From positions 1 through 64,000 of the forward strand of contig CACYVN010000001.1 in the NCBI GenBank assembly GCA_902777855.1: a stretch of DNA of 64,000 bases, given 5' to 3'. This document shows positions 40,536 through 49,332 of this stretch, piece after piece. Below the pieces are notes generated by a model. The model was given only the letters and a program-made list of their open reading frames with translations, was not told the origin of the DNA and searched no databases. Position 1 is the stretch's first letter. Every line of letters starts with the position of its first letter. Position numbers and translations under genes: made by a program. This stretch comes from an uncultured bacterium (lineage in GTDB: Bacteria > Cyanobacteriota > Vampirovibrionia > Gastranaerophilales > Gastranaerophilaceae).

Positions 40536-41522
40536 TTATGATTTTTTTGAATCATCTCCCTTGTGATTGCGATAACCGATTCCTGCCCGGTATCCGGAAA
40601 CCGAATATAATAAAGGCAAAGACGGTTCAATCCACTTTAAACCGGACAGGAGCGAAATTGTGGCAATATCATCCGTATGCAGACTCAAATCCAACAATTC
40701 GGGAGTTCTTATATCATTTTTATCATCTTTCGACACAAGGGGATTTATAACCTTTTTACCAATATAATTTGCAATAACACTTCCCCCGATAACTCCGGTT
40801 GAAAGAATCCCGCCAAGCATACCAAGACACCTTGCCGTTTTGGATTTTATATCAAATTTTTCAAGTAGTCCAAGAGCCGCGCCTGCACCGATATTGCATA
40901 AAAATATATTTGCAAGATACTGATAAACACCCTCTTTTAATTTATTAGGAACTTTATCTTTCCATTTTGATTCGGTTAATTTATCTCCGATGATTCCGCC
41001 TGTAATACCGCCGGCAACAGGAATTGCACCGTAAGTAGACAACCATCCGATTTCTCTGAAAATATCTTTTGAAGTTATATTATCCGGCGGAGGAATGAGC
41101 TTATTCGCAATTTCAGAGTGCTTTTCATCACTAAACAACTCTTTTACTTCTTTTAATGATAATATATTATTTTTTGCCTTTTTAAGGATATTTTTCAGAC
41201 TCTCACCTACCTCATTATTTTTAATATATTCATCTACAATTTCAGTATTATATTTTTTTATTTGTGAAAGTGTTTTTGTTGCGGTTCTTCCCGTTATATA
41301 TGAGGCGATTTTTGGAGCCATGACAGCTGATACTGCGGTTGCCGTTAATGTTGCACCAATTTTCATGGCGTTTTTCTTACGTTCATCTTTGGGAGAATTT
41401 TTGACAGTATCAGCAAATACTGCCCCAGCTCCCAAGGTTAACATCGCGGGTACACTCTTATTTATTTTGGCAGTTAACAACGGTTGGTCTAAATACTTAC
41501 CTATCATTCTTATCGGGGACAT
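40536..41522 (-). CDS. Multi-pass membrane protein of unknown function, metal-regulator partner
   Basis: 328 residues with at least four hydrophobic, glycine-rich segments (SVPAMLTLGAGAVF near 25, ATLTATAVSAVMAPKIASYI, GAIPVAGGITGGIIG, and LGMLGGILSTGVIGGSVIANY). No family is recognised. It overlaps the DtxR-like regulator by 13 bases, so the two are translationally coupled, and both follow the promoter at 41967. A membrane role in metal homeostasis is inference from that context only. Confidence 0.55.
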   Translation of the reverse strand: MSPIRMIGKYLDQPLLTAKINKSVPAMLTLGAGAVFADTVKNSPKDERKKNAMKIGATLTATAVSAVMAPKIASYITGRTATKTLSQIKKYNTEIVDEYIKNNEVGESLKNILKKAKNNILSLKEVKELFSDEKHSEIANKLIPPPDNITSKDIFREIGWLSTYGAIPVAGGITGGIIGDKLTESKWKDKVPNKLKEGVYQYLANIFLCNIGAGAALGLLEKFDIKSKTARCLGMLGGILSTGVIGGSVIANYIGKKVINPLVSKDDKNDIRTPELLDLSLHTDDIATISLLSGLKWIEPSLPLLYSVSGYRAGIGYRNHKGDDSKKS

Positions 41523-41944
41523 GTTTTTTCGCTTTCTTCAATGTATATGTCTAAAATTTTTTTATGAACTGAGAAGAATTTTGAAAACCTATCCATTTTA
41601 TCGAGTATATTTCCTGAAATTATATGCTCAATTTTGCAGGCATTTTCACTTGCCTCAGCCTGAGGAACACCTAAAACATTTTCAAAAAAATCTTTCAATA
41701 TATGATGCTTCTCGTAAACTTTTTTTGCTTCAGACTTACCTAACCTTGTCAGATAAATATTTTTATATTCATCATATCTGACAAGTCCTTTTGATATAAG
41801 CCTTGCCAGGGCTTCAGATACGGAAGCTCGCGAGATTTTAAGTTTCCGGGCTAAATCCGCAGCCTTTAATACCTCTCGATTAACAAATGAAACATAAATC
41901 GTCTCAATATAGTCCTGCAATCCTGAAGATAAAGATTTTTCCAC
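41510..41944 (-). CDS. DtxR/MntR-family metal-dependent repressor
   Basis: 144 residues. The N-terminal winged helix has SGLQDYIETIYVS and ADLARKLKISRASVSEAL; the dimer and metal domain has HHILKDFFENVLG and ACKIEHIIS. Ligand-like residues Asp11, Glu14, His80, Cys103, Glu106 and His107 fit the family. Cys in the C-x-x-E-H set is as in DtxR/IdeR rather than MntR, which favours iron. No SH3 domain follows. It probably represses its own promoter, which contains a DtxR-like box. Confidence 0.88.
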   Translation of the reverse strand: MEKSLSSGLQDYIETIYVSFVNREVLKAADLARKLKISRASVSEALARLISKGLVRYDEYKNIYLTRLGKSEAKKVYEKHHILKDFFENVLGVPQAEASENACKIEHIISGNILDKMDRFSKFFSVHKKILDIYIEESEKTCPR

Positions 41945-41966
41945 GTTTTACAATCTCCTCAGGTAA

Positions 41967-41995
41967 ATTGTAAGGCAAACCTAACACAATGTCAA
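41967..41995 (-). promoter_or_regulatory. Promoter with DtxR-like box in its spacer
   Basis: On the minus strand: consensus -35 ttgaca (41990-41995), 17-base spacer, -10 tacaat (41967-41972). The stretch ttaggtttgccttacaat (41967-41984) matches the left half and centre of the DtxR/IdeR box TTAGGTTAGSCTAACCTAA and overlaps the -10, as an autoregulatory site should. Confidence 0.7.
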
Positions 41996-42020
41996 GATAA
42001 AATTTGTTAAATATTATGAC

Positions 42021-42731
42021 TTATGAAAGTTTGGCAATTTTAAGACTAAAGATATCTTCTATATTAAGTCTGTTAAGGATATCAGAAATCAAAGTCTGAG
42101 GGGATAAATGGTCAAAATTTTCATAATGAGGCAAGGTTCCTAAAATTTTTGCTCCCGTAAATTCTTTTATCAGATGAGGGTAATATTTCATTTCAACATT
42201 CTTAAAATTTTCTGAATAATCATTTACAACAACACCGGAAAGCGTAACATGATTAGAATGAATGTAATTAATTCCGCTTATTACTTCATCTAAACCATTA
42301 ATATTCGGATTTACGACCAAAATTACAGGAAGGCAAAAATGTTCAATAAGATTGATTTCCGTTTTCTTTTCATCAAACGGGGCACTAATTCCGTTGTTTC
42401 CCTCTACAATATGGCACTCTGTCATCATAATATTTTGCTTATAATCGTGCATAATTGTCATAATATCAATTTGCTTAATCCCGTCATTATATGCCCCGAT
42501 TAAAGGATGAGAAGGACTTTGAAGCTTATATGTCGATAAAGTTTTAACGTGTTTATCAATACGGTTTACAAATTCAGTATCATCATTTAAAAGATTAGTA
42601 CCGGTCTGAATGGGCTTATAATAACTAACACCATAATTCAGGCTCTGCATGGTTCCTGCGAGTCCTGCACTCAATAGGGTTTTACCCGTTCCTTTCTTTA
42701 ATCCGGCAATGTAAACACTTAACATACTCAA
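42021..42731 (-). CDS. bioD: Dethiobiotin synthase (BioD-like)
   Basis: 236 residues. The P-loop GLKKGTGKT, YYKPIQTG, and VEGNNGISAPF (for the usual VEGAGG-x-x-x-P) are in the BioD order, with LSGVVVNDY later. BioD makes dethiobiotin from diaminopelargonate, ATP and CO2. No other bio gene is near. The altered VEG motif leaves some doubt about activity. It follows the Xer gene by 6 bases in the same operon. Confidence 0.8.
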   Translation of the reverse strand: MSMLSVYIAGLKKGTGKTLLSAGLAGTMQSLNYGVSYYKPIQTGTNLLNDDTEFVNRIDKHVKTLSTYKLQSPSHPLIGAYNDGIKQIDIMTIMHDYKQNIMMTECHIVEGNNGISAPFDEKKTEINLIEHFCLPVILVVNPNINGLDEVISGINYIHSNHVTLSGVVVNDYSENFKNVEMKYYPHLIKEFTGAKILGTLPHYENFDHLSPQTLISDILNRLNIEDIFSLKIAKLS

Positions 42732-42737
42732 ATGATA

Positions 42738-43610
42738 TCACGACTTATTATTTATTGCAAAATAAACTTCTTTCAAGCGTTTTTTAGTTATATGAGTATA
42801 TAATTGGGTTGTCGAAACATCGCTGTGTCCCAAAAGTTCCTGAACAACTCTTAAATCCGCACCATTTTCAAGCAAATGTGTTGCAAAAGTATGCCTTAGA
42901 GTATGCGGAGATATGTGTTTGTGTATTTTTTCACCAAGTTTGCGAATAAAATTATATATATCCTGTCTGTTAATCAGACGCCCGCTGTTTGTAATAAAAA
43001 GTCTTTTGGTTTGTAAATTATATTTTGTAACAACATTTTCTCGTTCTTTTAAGTATTTGTTTATTGATTCTTTTGCCTTTTTGCCAAAGGGAATTAGTCG
43101 TTCTTTTGAACCTTTGCCGACGCACTGAATATATTTCGATTTTAAATCAATATCGTTGATTTTAAGGTTTACAAGTTCTGATACTCTTAACCCGCAATCG
43201 TATAAAAGTTCAACTACAAGATTTTCCTGATTATTCAAATCCGAATGAAAAATCTCTTTAATTTCCTGCAAACTCATAACTTTAGGCAGCCTTTTGGGTA
43301 ATTTGGGCTGCTCAAGCGTTGATGCCGGATTATTATTTATGTATTCATTTGCACTAAGCCATTTAAAAAATCCACGCAACGAAGCAATTTTACGAACCAC
43401 AGAACGAGGATTAAGATTATCGGAACGAAGTTTGATAATATAAGAGTTTAAGTGATTACGAGTTATATATTCAACTCCCATAATGCCTTTATCTATACAA
43501 AAATCAAGAAATCCGCTCAAATCTCTGCGATAGGCATTGACGGTATTGGAACTCAAGCCTTTTTCGATTTCAATAAATTCAAGATATTCACTTAAGTATT
43601 GTATGTCCAT
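42738..43610 (-). CDS. Tyrosine recombinase of the XerC/XerD type
   Basis: 290 residues, the Xer length. N-terminal SAM-like domain (LSEYLEFIEIEKGLSSNTVN) then the catalytic domain with Arg in YDCGLRVSELVNLK, Lys in GKGSKERLIPFG, HTLRHTFATHLLENGADLR and HSDVSTTQLYTH (R-K-H-R-H-Y). It resolves chromosome dimers at dif. Placement between dgt and bioD and the lack of phage genes make a housekeeping Xer more likely than an integrase. Confidence 0.9.
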   Translation of the reverse strand: MDIQYLSEYLEFIEIEKGLSSNTVNAYRRDLSGFLDFCIDKGIMGVEYITRNHLNSYIIKLRSDNLNPRSVVRKIASLRGFFKWLSANEYINNNPASTLEQPKLPKRLPKVMSLQEIKEIFHSDLNNQENLVVELLYDCGLRVSELVNLKINDIDLKSKYIQCVGKGSKERLIPFGKKAKESINKYLKERENVVTKYNLQTKRLFITNSGRLINRQDIYNFIRKLGEKIHKHISPHTLRHTFATHLLENGADLRVVQELLGHSDVSTTQLYTHITKKRLKEVYFAINNKS

Positions 43611-43612
43611 AG

Positions 43613-44638
43613 CTAAATTTTATCAGCCATATTGGCAAGTTTATACAAAAAATCATCTTTTGTACTGTTTTTAAAACCTTCGGGGATAAAATTACGTTTA
43701 AATCTTTCTATCGCATAGCGGTCAGTCATTCCGGATATGTAATCAACTACAACTCTTTGTGCTTTATCAGGAGGGCAAATATCTTTTACCATGTCCATAT
43801 AAAGGTAATAAAGTTCTCTTACAACGTGGCGAGCTTTACTCTCCTCGAGTTTTGCCGGAGATTCAATATAAACATTATCAAACATCCAGCTTCGGAGTTT
43901 TGTTGTATATTCCCATCCTTCTTCACTCATCGAGACATCATCTTTTCCGACGGAATTATAAACAATTTCGGTTATCATTTTACTCAATCTGTCACTCGGA
44001 TTAGAAGAAAAATACTTTATACAATCTTTTGGCAAATCACTTTCTGAAATAACACCTGCTCTTATTGAATCTTCTATATCGTGGTTTATGTATGCGATTT
44101 TATCCGCCAGCTGAACCGCTTTAGCCTCAAGTGTCAGCGGTTTAAAGCCCCAGCTGTGTGTTCTTATACCATCAATTGTTTCCTGACAAAGATTTAATTT
44201 TTCAAGAACTTCAACAACTCTTACACTTTGAAGATTATGAAAAAAACCACCTTCAACGAGTTCATTCAAAACACCTTCACCGCAATGACCAAACGGAGTA
44301 TGCCCTAAATCGTGCCCAAGCGCAATTGCCTCGGTTAAATCTTCATTTAAACTGAGAGAACGGGCAAGTGTTCTTGCGATTTGAGAAACTTCAAGAGTAT
44401 GCGTCAAACGTGTTCTAAAATGGTCATCAAATGGGGATAAAAATACCTGTGTTTTATGTTTCAATCGTCTGAAGGCTTTTGAATGAAGGATTCTATCCCT
44501 GTCTCGCTGAAAATCAGTACGCAGTTCATCTTTCTCTTCATAATCTTTACGTCCTTTTGATTCAGAAACCTTTGTTGCATAAGGACTTAAAATTTCATGT
44601 TCTCTCTTTTCCAATTGTTCTCTTATACATTCTGTCAT
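43613..44638 (-). CDS. dgt: Deoxyguanosinetriphosphate triphosphohydrolase-like HD protein
   Basis: About 341 residues from ATG 44638, chosen because gagg lies 6 bases before it (44650 is the longer option). HD motifs: His84 in RLTHTLEVSQ, His113-Asp114 in GHDLGHTPFGH, and QLADKIAYINHDIEDSI. It cleaves dNTPs to nucleoside and triphosphate, and helps control the dNTP pool. Two bases separate it from the Xer gene. Confidence 0.92.
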   Translation of the reverse strand: MTECIREQLEKREHEILSPYATKVSESKGRKDYEEKDELRTDFQRDRDRILHSKAFRRLKHKTQVFLSPFDDHFRTRLTHTLEVSQIARTLARSLSLNEDLTEAIALGHDLGHTPFGHCGEGVLNELVEGGFFHNLQSVRVVEVLEKLNLCQETIDGIRTHSWGFKPLTLEAKAVQLADKIAYINHDIEDSIRAGVISESDLPKDCIKYFSSNPSDRLSKMITEIVYNSVGKDDVSMSEEGWEYTTKLRSWMFDNVYIESPAKLEESKARHVVRELYYLYMDMVKDICPPDKAQRVVVDYISGMTDRYAIERFKRNFIPEGFKNSTKDDFLYKLANMADKI

Positions 44639-44713
44639 AGCAAACCTCATTTTACTACATATTAACGCAATATAGACAGGTTGTTATCGTTTTTTTAGTG
44701 TATTTTAAAGGTG

Positions 44714-45481
44714 CTAAATAATCCGAGGAAATATTAATTTTGCATTTTTAGTTGTCACATCTGCGACTTCTTCAACAGATATTCCTCTTAATGATGCGAT
44801 TTCTTGTGCAACATACTTGACATAAGACGGCTGATTCTCTTTCCCCCTAAACGGAACAGGTGTCAAATACGGGTCATCCGTTTCTAATAGCAAAGTCTCA
44901 AGAGGAATATTTTGAGCAACTTCTTTAACTTTAACAGCATTCTTAAATGTTACAACACCACCCAAAGAAATAAAAAAGCCTTCTTTTATGCATTCTTTTG
45001 CAAATTCAAGACTTCCGGAATAACAATGCATAATAACCTTTGAATTTTTGTTGTGCTCTTTCAGGATATTTAAAGTATCAAAATAAGCCTCTCTGCAATG
45101 AACATTAATAGGTAAATTCATTTGATTAGCAAAATCAATTTGCTTTATAAAAACTTCTTTTTGCAGATCAATGAAACTTTTATCCCAATAATAATCAAGC
45201 CCGATTTCCCCAATACCGATAATTCTGTCATTATTTTTAATTATCCGCTCCATATCAGAAAGCGTTTTATCACCAAAACATTTTACTTCTTCCGGAAAAA
45301 CTCCGACATAACCATAAATTTGCGGATATTTTTTAACTAAGGCATCAACCTCAAAAATACTCTTATCATCATAAGAGGGAACTATAACCGTAACATTTTC
45401 ATCGGTACAATTTTGCAAAGCCTCACCAATTGAGCGTTCTTTGAGCATATTTACATGTGAATGTGTATTTATTATTCTCAT
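44714..45481 (-). CDS. tatD: TatD-family metal-dependent DNase
   Basis: 255 residues. TIM-barrel metal ligands: NTHSHVNML at the start, GIGEIGLDYYWDKS, NVHCREAYFDT, MHCYSGSLEFAKE and LLETDDPYLTP. Members act as 3'-5' exonucleases or in D-aminoacyl-tRNA-like repair. It lies 4 bases after cysE, in the same direction, and 75 bases before dgt. Confidence 0.92.
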   Translation of the reverse strand: MRIINTHSHVNMLKERSIGEALQNCTDENVTVIVPSYDDKSIFEVDALVKKYPQIYGYVGVFPEEVKCFGDKTLSDMERIIKNNDRIIGIGEIGLDYYWDKSFIDLQKEVFIKQIDFANQMNLPINVHCREAYFDTLNILKEHNKNSKVIMHCYSGSLEFAKECIKEGFFISLGGVVTFKNAVKVKEVAQNIPLETLLLETDDPYLTPVPFRGKENQPSYVKYVAQEIASLRGISVEEVADVTTKNAKLIFPRII

Positions 45482-45485
45482 AAAA

Positions 45486-46127
45486 TTAACTATTCTGTTT
45501 TATTTGTTCAATCGCAGCTCTCAAATTATCGAGTTCGGCTTTTACAGGGTCGGGAATTTTGTTGTGCATAAGATTTCCGTCCTCATCAATAGTCGCTCGC
45601 TGGACAATTCTGCCTGGGATACCGACAACCGTCGAATGCGACGGAACATCCTCAATAACAACCGAACCCGCACCAATTCGTACATGATCTGCAATTATAA
45701 TATCGCCAAGAACCTTTGCCCCTGCACCGATAATAACGTGATTACCGATAGTCGGGTGTCGTTTGCCGTGGTCGTTGCCTGTCCCGCCTAATGTTACCTG
45801 CTGATACAATAAAACATCGTCCCCTATAATTGTTGTTTCACCGATTACAACCCCTTCTCCGTGGTCAATAAAAAATCGTCTGCCGATTTGCGCCGCCGGA
45901 TGAATTTCAATACCGGTAATAATTCTTGTCAGGTATGAAATCATTCGTGCAAAAAGTTTTAACCCCCATTTGTGGAATTTATGTGCAAGTCTGTAGGCAA
46001 TAATCGCGTGTAACCCCGGATAACAGAGAATAACTTCTGCAAGATTGCGCGCCGCAGGGTCATTGTCATAAATAACCTGAATATCCTCTTTAACTTTTGA
46101 AAATCCTCGTTTTATAGTTTCAAACAT
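45486..46127 (-). CDS. cysE: Serine O-acetyltransferase
   Basis: 213 residues. N-terminal helical part ([20 protein letters not shown]) then a left-handed beta-helix of hexapeptide repeats with [19 protein letters not shown] and [20 protein letters not shown]. It makes O-acetylserine for cysteine synthesis. Its start overlaps the tyrS stop by 1 base. Confidence 0.94.
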   Translation of the reverse strand: MFETIKRGFSKVKEDIQVIYDNDPAARNLAEVILCYPGLHAIIAYRLAHKFHKWGLKLFARMISYLTRIITGIEIHPAAQIGRRFFIDHGEGVVIGETTIIGDDVLLYQQVTLGGTGNDHGKRHPTIGNHVIIGAGAKVLGDIIIADHVRIGAGSVVIEDVPSHSTVVGIPGRIVQRATIDEDGNLMHNKIPDPVKAELDNLRAAIEQIKQNS

Positions 46128-47353
46128 TAGTGTACCAATTTTGCGAATTTACGCTTTCCTGCCTGTAATACTACACTTTCACCAAAACTTAGGGTATAAG
46201 CCATATCGGCAATTTTTTCACCGTCAATTTTGACTCCCCCGCCCTGCATTAATCGTTTTGCCTCACCCTTGCTTGCGCAAAACCCGAGTTCAACAATTAA
46301 ATCCAAAATTCCTTTGCCGTTTTCAACCTTGACTTCAGTAATATCATCAGGAATACCTTTATTTGAAACAACATTGATAAAATCTTCCTGCGCTTTATCT
46401 GCGCCGTCTTTGCCGTGATATTCTTCGGTTATGGTGTGTGCTAACTGCATTTTCAGGTTACGGGGATTTATTGAACCATCCGAAATTTCTCTGTCATAGC
46501 GTTCCAAATCCTCTTTTGAAGTATCAGTAAGCAAACTAAAATAACGGGTAATCATATTATCAGGAATACTCATTAACTTGCCGAACATATCTTTTGCACT
46601 ATCGGTTAATGATATACAGTGTTCAGGATAGGTTTTTGACATCTTAACCACTCCGTCCGTACCCTCCAAAAGTGGCAAAAGAACGACAAGCTGCGGATAT
46701 TTTTTACCGTAAGCACTCTGAATGTCGCGTCCCAAAAGTGTATTAAACCTCTGGTCTGTTCCGCCTAATTCAATATCAGCATCAATTGCAACCGAGTCAT
46801 AAGCCTGCATTAAAGGATAATAAAATTCAACAATAGAAATCGGCTTACCTTCAGCATAGCGTTTTGCAAAATCATCTCTTGTCATCATTTGTGCAACTGT
46901 TACTTTGCCTGCAAGTGCAAGGAGTTCGGTAAAACTCATCGGATGAAGCCAGTCCGCGTTATTAACAACTTCAGCTTGAGAAACATCAAGAACTTTTGCC
47001 ATTTGTTCAAAATATGTTTTTGCATTTTCTTCGACTTGTTCTTTTGTAAGCGCAGGTCTTGTTTCAGATTTCCCTGACGGATCACCTATCATAGCAGTAG
47101 CACCGCCGACAAGCAGTACAATTTTATGCCCCAAAGCCTGAAACTCTTTGAGTTTCCTCATTACAACCGTGTGACCAAGATGCAAATCCGGGCGTGTGGG
47201 ATCCATACCGAGTTTAACTCTTAACGGGGTATTTGTATCACTCGCGTGCTGAAGTTTTGCTGCGAGCTCTTCCACTCCGCCCGGTAATACTTCTGCATTT
47301 CTTGCTATATACATAGCCTGTTCTATAAATTCCTGTCTTATTTCTGTTGTCAT
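46127..47353 (-). CDS. tyrS: Tyrosyl-tRNA synthetase
   Basis: 408 residues. HIGH-like [11 protein letters not shown], the KMSKT loop, and a C-terminal S4 RNA-binding domain ([20 protein letters not shown]). The Rossmann motif [14 protein letters not shown] is present. It charges tRNA-Tyr. Position after yajQ and before cysE in a housekeeping operon. Confidence 0.96.
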   Translation of the reverse strand: MTTEIRQEFIEQAMYIARNAEVLPGGVEELAAKLQHASDTNTPLRVKLGMDPTRPDLHLGHTVVMRKLKEFQALGHKIVLLVGGATAMIGDPSGKSETRPALTKEQVEENAKTYFEQMAKVLDVSQAEVVNNADWLHPMSFTELLALAGKVTVAQMMTRDDFAKRYAEGKPISIVEFYYPLMQAYDSVAIDADIELGGTDQRFNTLLGRDIQSAYGKKYPQLVVLLPLLEGTDGVVKMSKTYPEHCISLTDSAKDMFGKLMSIPDNMITRYFSLLTDTSKEDLERYDREISDGSINPRNLKMQLAHTITEEYHGKDGADKAQEDFINVVSNKGIPDDITEVKVENGKGILDLIVELGFCASKGEAKRLMQGGGVKIDGEKIADMAYTLSFGESVVLQAGKRKFAKLVH

Positions 47354-47394
47354 TATACTCTCCTAAAATGTCGGCATAGCAACGCCAACCTATA

Positions 47395-47895
47395 TTATCT
47401 GTAATTTGTAAACTGTAACGGGGTATTATAATTATCTTCATTTTGACGAATCATCTGAATTACAGCCTGCAAATCATCTCTGCTTTTGCCGGAAACTCTT
47501 ATTTGTTCGCCCTGAATTGAAGCCTGAACTTTGAGTTTTGTATTTTTAATGTCATTTGTTATTTTTTTTGCAAGTTCCTGAGTTAAGCCTTTTTTAAGAT
47601 TAACCACTTGACGAACATTCCCGCCAAGAGCGTTCTCAACTTTTTGAGGGTCTAATATTTTAAGGCTCAAATTCCTTTTTGAAAATTTTGACTGCAAAAT
47701 ATCATTGATATTGCGCAGTTTCATTTCATCTTCAGTTGTTATGGTAATAGCTTTTCCTTCTTCAAGTTCAACCGTTGATTTTGAATTTTTAAAATCAAAG
47801 CGTGAAGACAGTTCTTTTTTGACCTGTTCAACAGCATTAACAACTTCCTGTTTATCGTATTCCGATACTATATCGAAACTGCAATCTTTAGCCAT
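47395..47895 (-). CDS. yajQ: YajQ-family nucleotide-binding protein
   Basis: 166 residues, the family length, with DCSFDIVSEYDKQEVVNAVE and SRFDFKNSKSTVELE at the start and IQGEQIRVSGKSRDDLQAVI near the end. Members bind RNA or cyclic di-GMP; exact role varies. Ribosome site aaggagg is strong. It starts the tyrS-cysE-tatD run. Confidence 0.94.
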   Translation of the reverse strand: MAKDCSFDIVSEYDKQEVVNAVEQVKKELSSRFDFKNSKSTVELEEGKAITITTEDEMKLRNINDILQSKFSKRNLSLKILDPQKVENALGGNVRQVVNLKKGLTQELAKKITNDIKNTKLKVQASIQGEQIRVSGKSRDDLQAVIQMIRQNEDNYNTPLQFTNYR

Positions 47896-47943
47896 AGTAT
47901 TACCCTCCTTTGTTTAATAAAATATTACCATAAACAAAAAGAA

Positions 47944-47969
47944 AGGTAGAATTTTATTAAATCCTACCT
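47944..47969 (-). terminator. Terminator of the 157-residue protein gene
   Basis: Stem aggtag / ctacct extended by attt/aaat across one mismatch, with a T-rich tail on the minus strand (tttctttttg). It lies 28 bases beyond the stop. Confidence 0.7.
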
Positions 47970-47996
47970 GCTAAAATCACACTAACTATTTTTCTA

Positions 47997-48470
47997 TTAC
48001 GGGGAAATTTTGGTTTTAACTTTATTAAATAAACTTGAAACAACATTTTTACCTTTTGTAAATATGTTTTTGGCATTATTTTTCACATATACATAACCGT
48101 TCTTTACACCGCTCAATATGCTACCGGTTGAGGCTGCAACAGTCTTACTTCCGCTGCCCTTTGTAAATAAGTTTTTTACATATTTATAACCGTCTTTAAT
48201 CCCTTTTACACCTCTTTTGAGCCCCAAAAGGCCAAGAGCAACAATACTTAAACCAACAAGAACTTTTTTAATTGTTGAATATTCTTTGTCTCTTTTTGTC
48301 TGGAAAGTATCCGCATAAGGTTGTTCAAAATAAGCAGATTTATTTGTAACATTACCCGGAGTGTATCCCAATGGAGTAATCATTGTCGGATATTGTCTTT
48401 CAATCATACACATTCCGATATCGTCTGTCATAGCCGGATTTCTTAACCCGTAAATAATACTGTTGTCCAT
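47997..48470 (-). CDS. Small membrane protein with repeated GYxYVKN-FTKG motif
   Basis: 157 residues. One hydrophobic helix at about 67-85 (KKVLVGLSIVALGLLGL). Then a basic region with internal repeats, DGYKYVKNLFTKG and NGYVYVKNNAKNIFTKG. The N-terminal 60 residues are polar. No family is known to me. It is monocistronic and divergent from the duplicated-motif protein at 48589. Confidence 0.55.
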   Translation of the reverse strand: MDNSIIYGLRNPAMTDDIGMCMIERQYPTMITPLGYTPGNVTNKSAYFEQPYADTFQTKRDKEYSTIKKVLVGLSIVALGLLGLKRGVKGIKDGYKYVKNLFTKGSGSKTVAASTGSILSGVKNGYVYVKNNAKNIFTKGKNVVSSLFNKVKTKISP

Positions 48471-48588
48471 AAAATGATAACCTACTTATAACCTTTACAT
48501 TTATATAAAGTATTTTTGTGTAAAATAATTTACTTTTTTGAAAAAATTTGATTAAATAAACTTAACAATTAGTAAAGGGGTAATAATT

Positions 48589-48891
48589 ATGAACATGTTC
48601 AAACGCTGGTACGATGCTGATGCAGTTGTGAGTAAAACCATCAATGATATGGAAAAAATGAGCGAAGAAAATCAGGTAAAATGCGCAGAATACATTATTG
48701 ATGATTTATTGAAAGATGTTGAGTTGCCAAATATGAGCCTTGAAGATCAATATAACTACATCTTGCGCCGCTGGTACGATAAAAACATCAAAGTTTCGCA
48801 TGCTATTGAGTATTTAAGACTTTGCCCTGAAGACATCAGACGTGAAACCGCTCTGAAAGTTCAAAAATTTATGAAGAATCTTAACAAATAG
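48589..48891 (+). CDS. Hypothetical protein with internal duplication
   Basis: 100 residues made of two similar halves: FKRWYDADAVVSKTIN... (4-45) and LRRWYDKNIKVSHAIE... (59-100). Both have RWYD, a VS-x-x-I helix and an acidic E-rich helix ending in a basic segment. It looks all-helical and soluble. I recognise no family. A putative ribosome site aaagggg precedes ATG. Confidence 0.6.
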   Translation: MNMFKRWYDADAVVSKTINDMEKMSEENQVKCAEYIIDDLLKDVELPNMSLEDQYNYILRRWYDKNIKVSHAIEYLRLCPEDIRRETALKVQKFMKNLNK

Positions 48892-48935
48892 ACTTAAACA
48901 AAAATATATAGTTTAATATATTTGGAGGGATATTT

Positions 48936-49283
48936 GTGTCTGAAGAAATTAACAAAAAAGTTATAGATTTATTTTCAACTCACAATAAAAATAAATTACC
49001 TAAAGATGCTCAGAAACAGATAAAATATTATGCGGGTTTCAGTTATGTCAAAGTCAAAAAAGATTCAAACGGCAAAAAATTCCGCAAAGATTATTTACTG
49101 AAATATGCATCGGCCTGCCATTATATGGTCACTGTTATGCGTGAAATAGATGGCGAAGTGGTGCTTTATTCTTATGATGTGCCAAATGAAGACCTGTTTA
49201 AATTTATGAAATCTTTTGATGAAAATACCTTAGACGGAACAATAATAGAGATAAACAAATATTTCCCGAATGATATAGTCTGA
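48936..49283 (+). CDS. Hypothetical protein of unknown function
   Basis: 115 residues from a GTG start; ggaggga 5 bases before it decides this start. The sequence is soluble, Lys-rich, with YYAGFSYVKVKKDSNGKKF and YLLKYASACHYMVTVMREID suggesting an alpha/beta fold. No signal or membrane segment. It follows the duplicated protein by 44 bases and may share its transcript. Function unknown. Confidence 0.55.
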   Translation: MSEEINKKVIDLFSTHNKNKLPKDAQKQIKYYAGFSYVKVKKDSNGKKFRKDYLLKYASACHYMVTVMREIDGEVVLYSYDVPNEDLFKFMKSFDENTLDGTIIEINKYFPNDIV

Positions 49284-49332
49284 TATTTCCTCGTCCTTAT
49301 GGGGAGAGGGTAGGAGAGGGGTTTTATACCCA

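Noticed and set aside
42738-43610. Phage integrase for the tail-fibre module
   Set aside because: Length and motifs match housekeeping XerC/XerD; it is 30 kb away in an operon with dgt and bioD.
44158-44355. Plus-strand frame within dgt
   Set aside because: Antisense to the HD motif region of dgt; no supporting signals.
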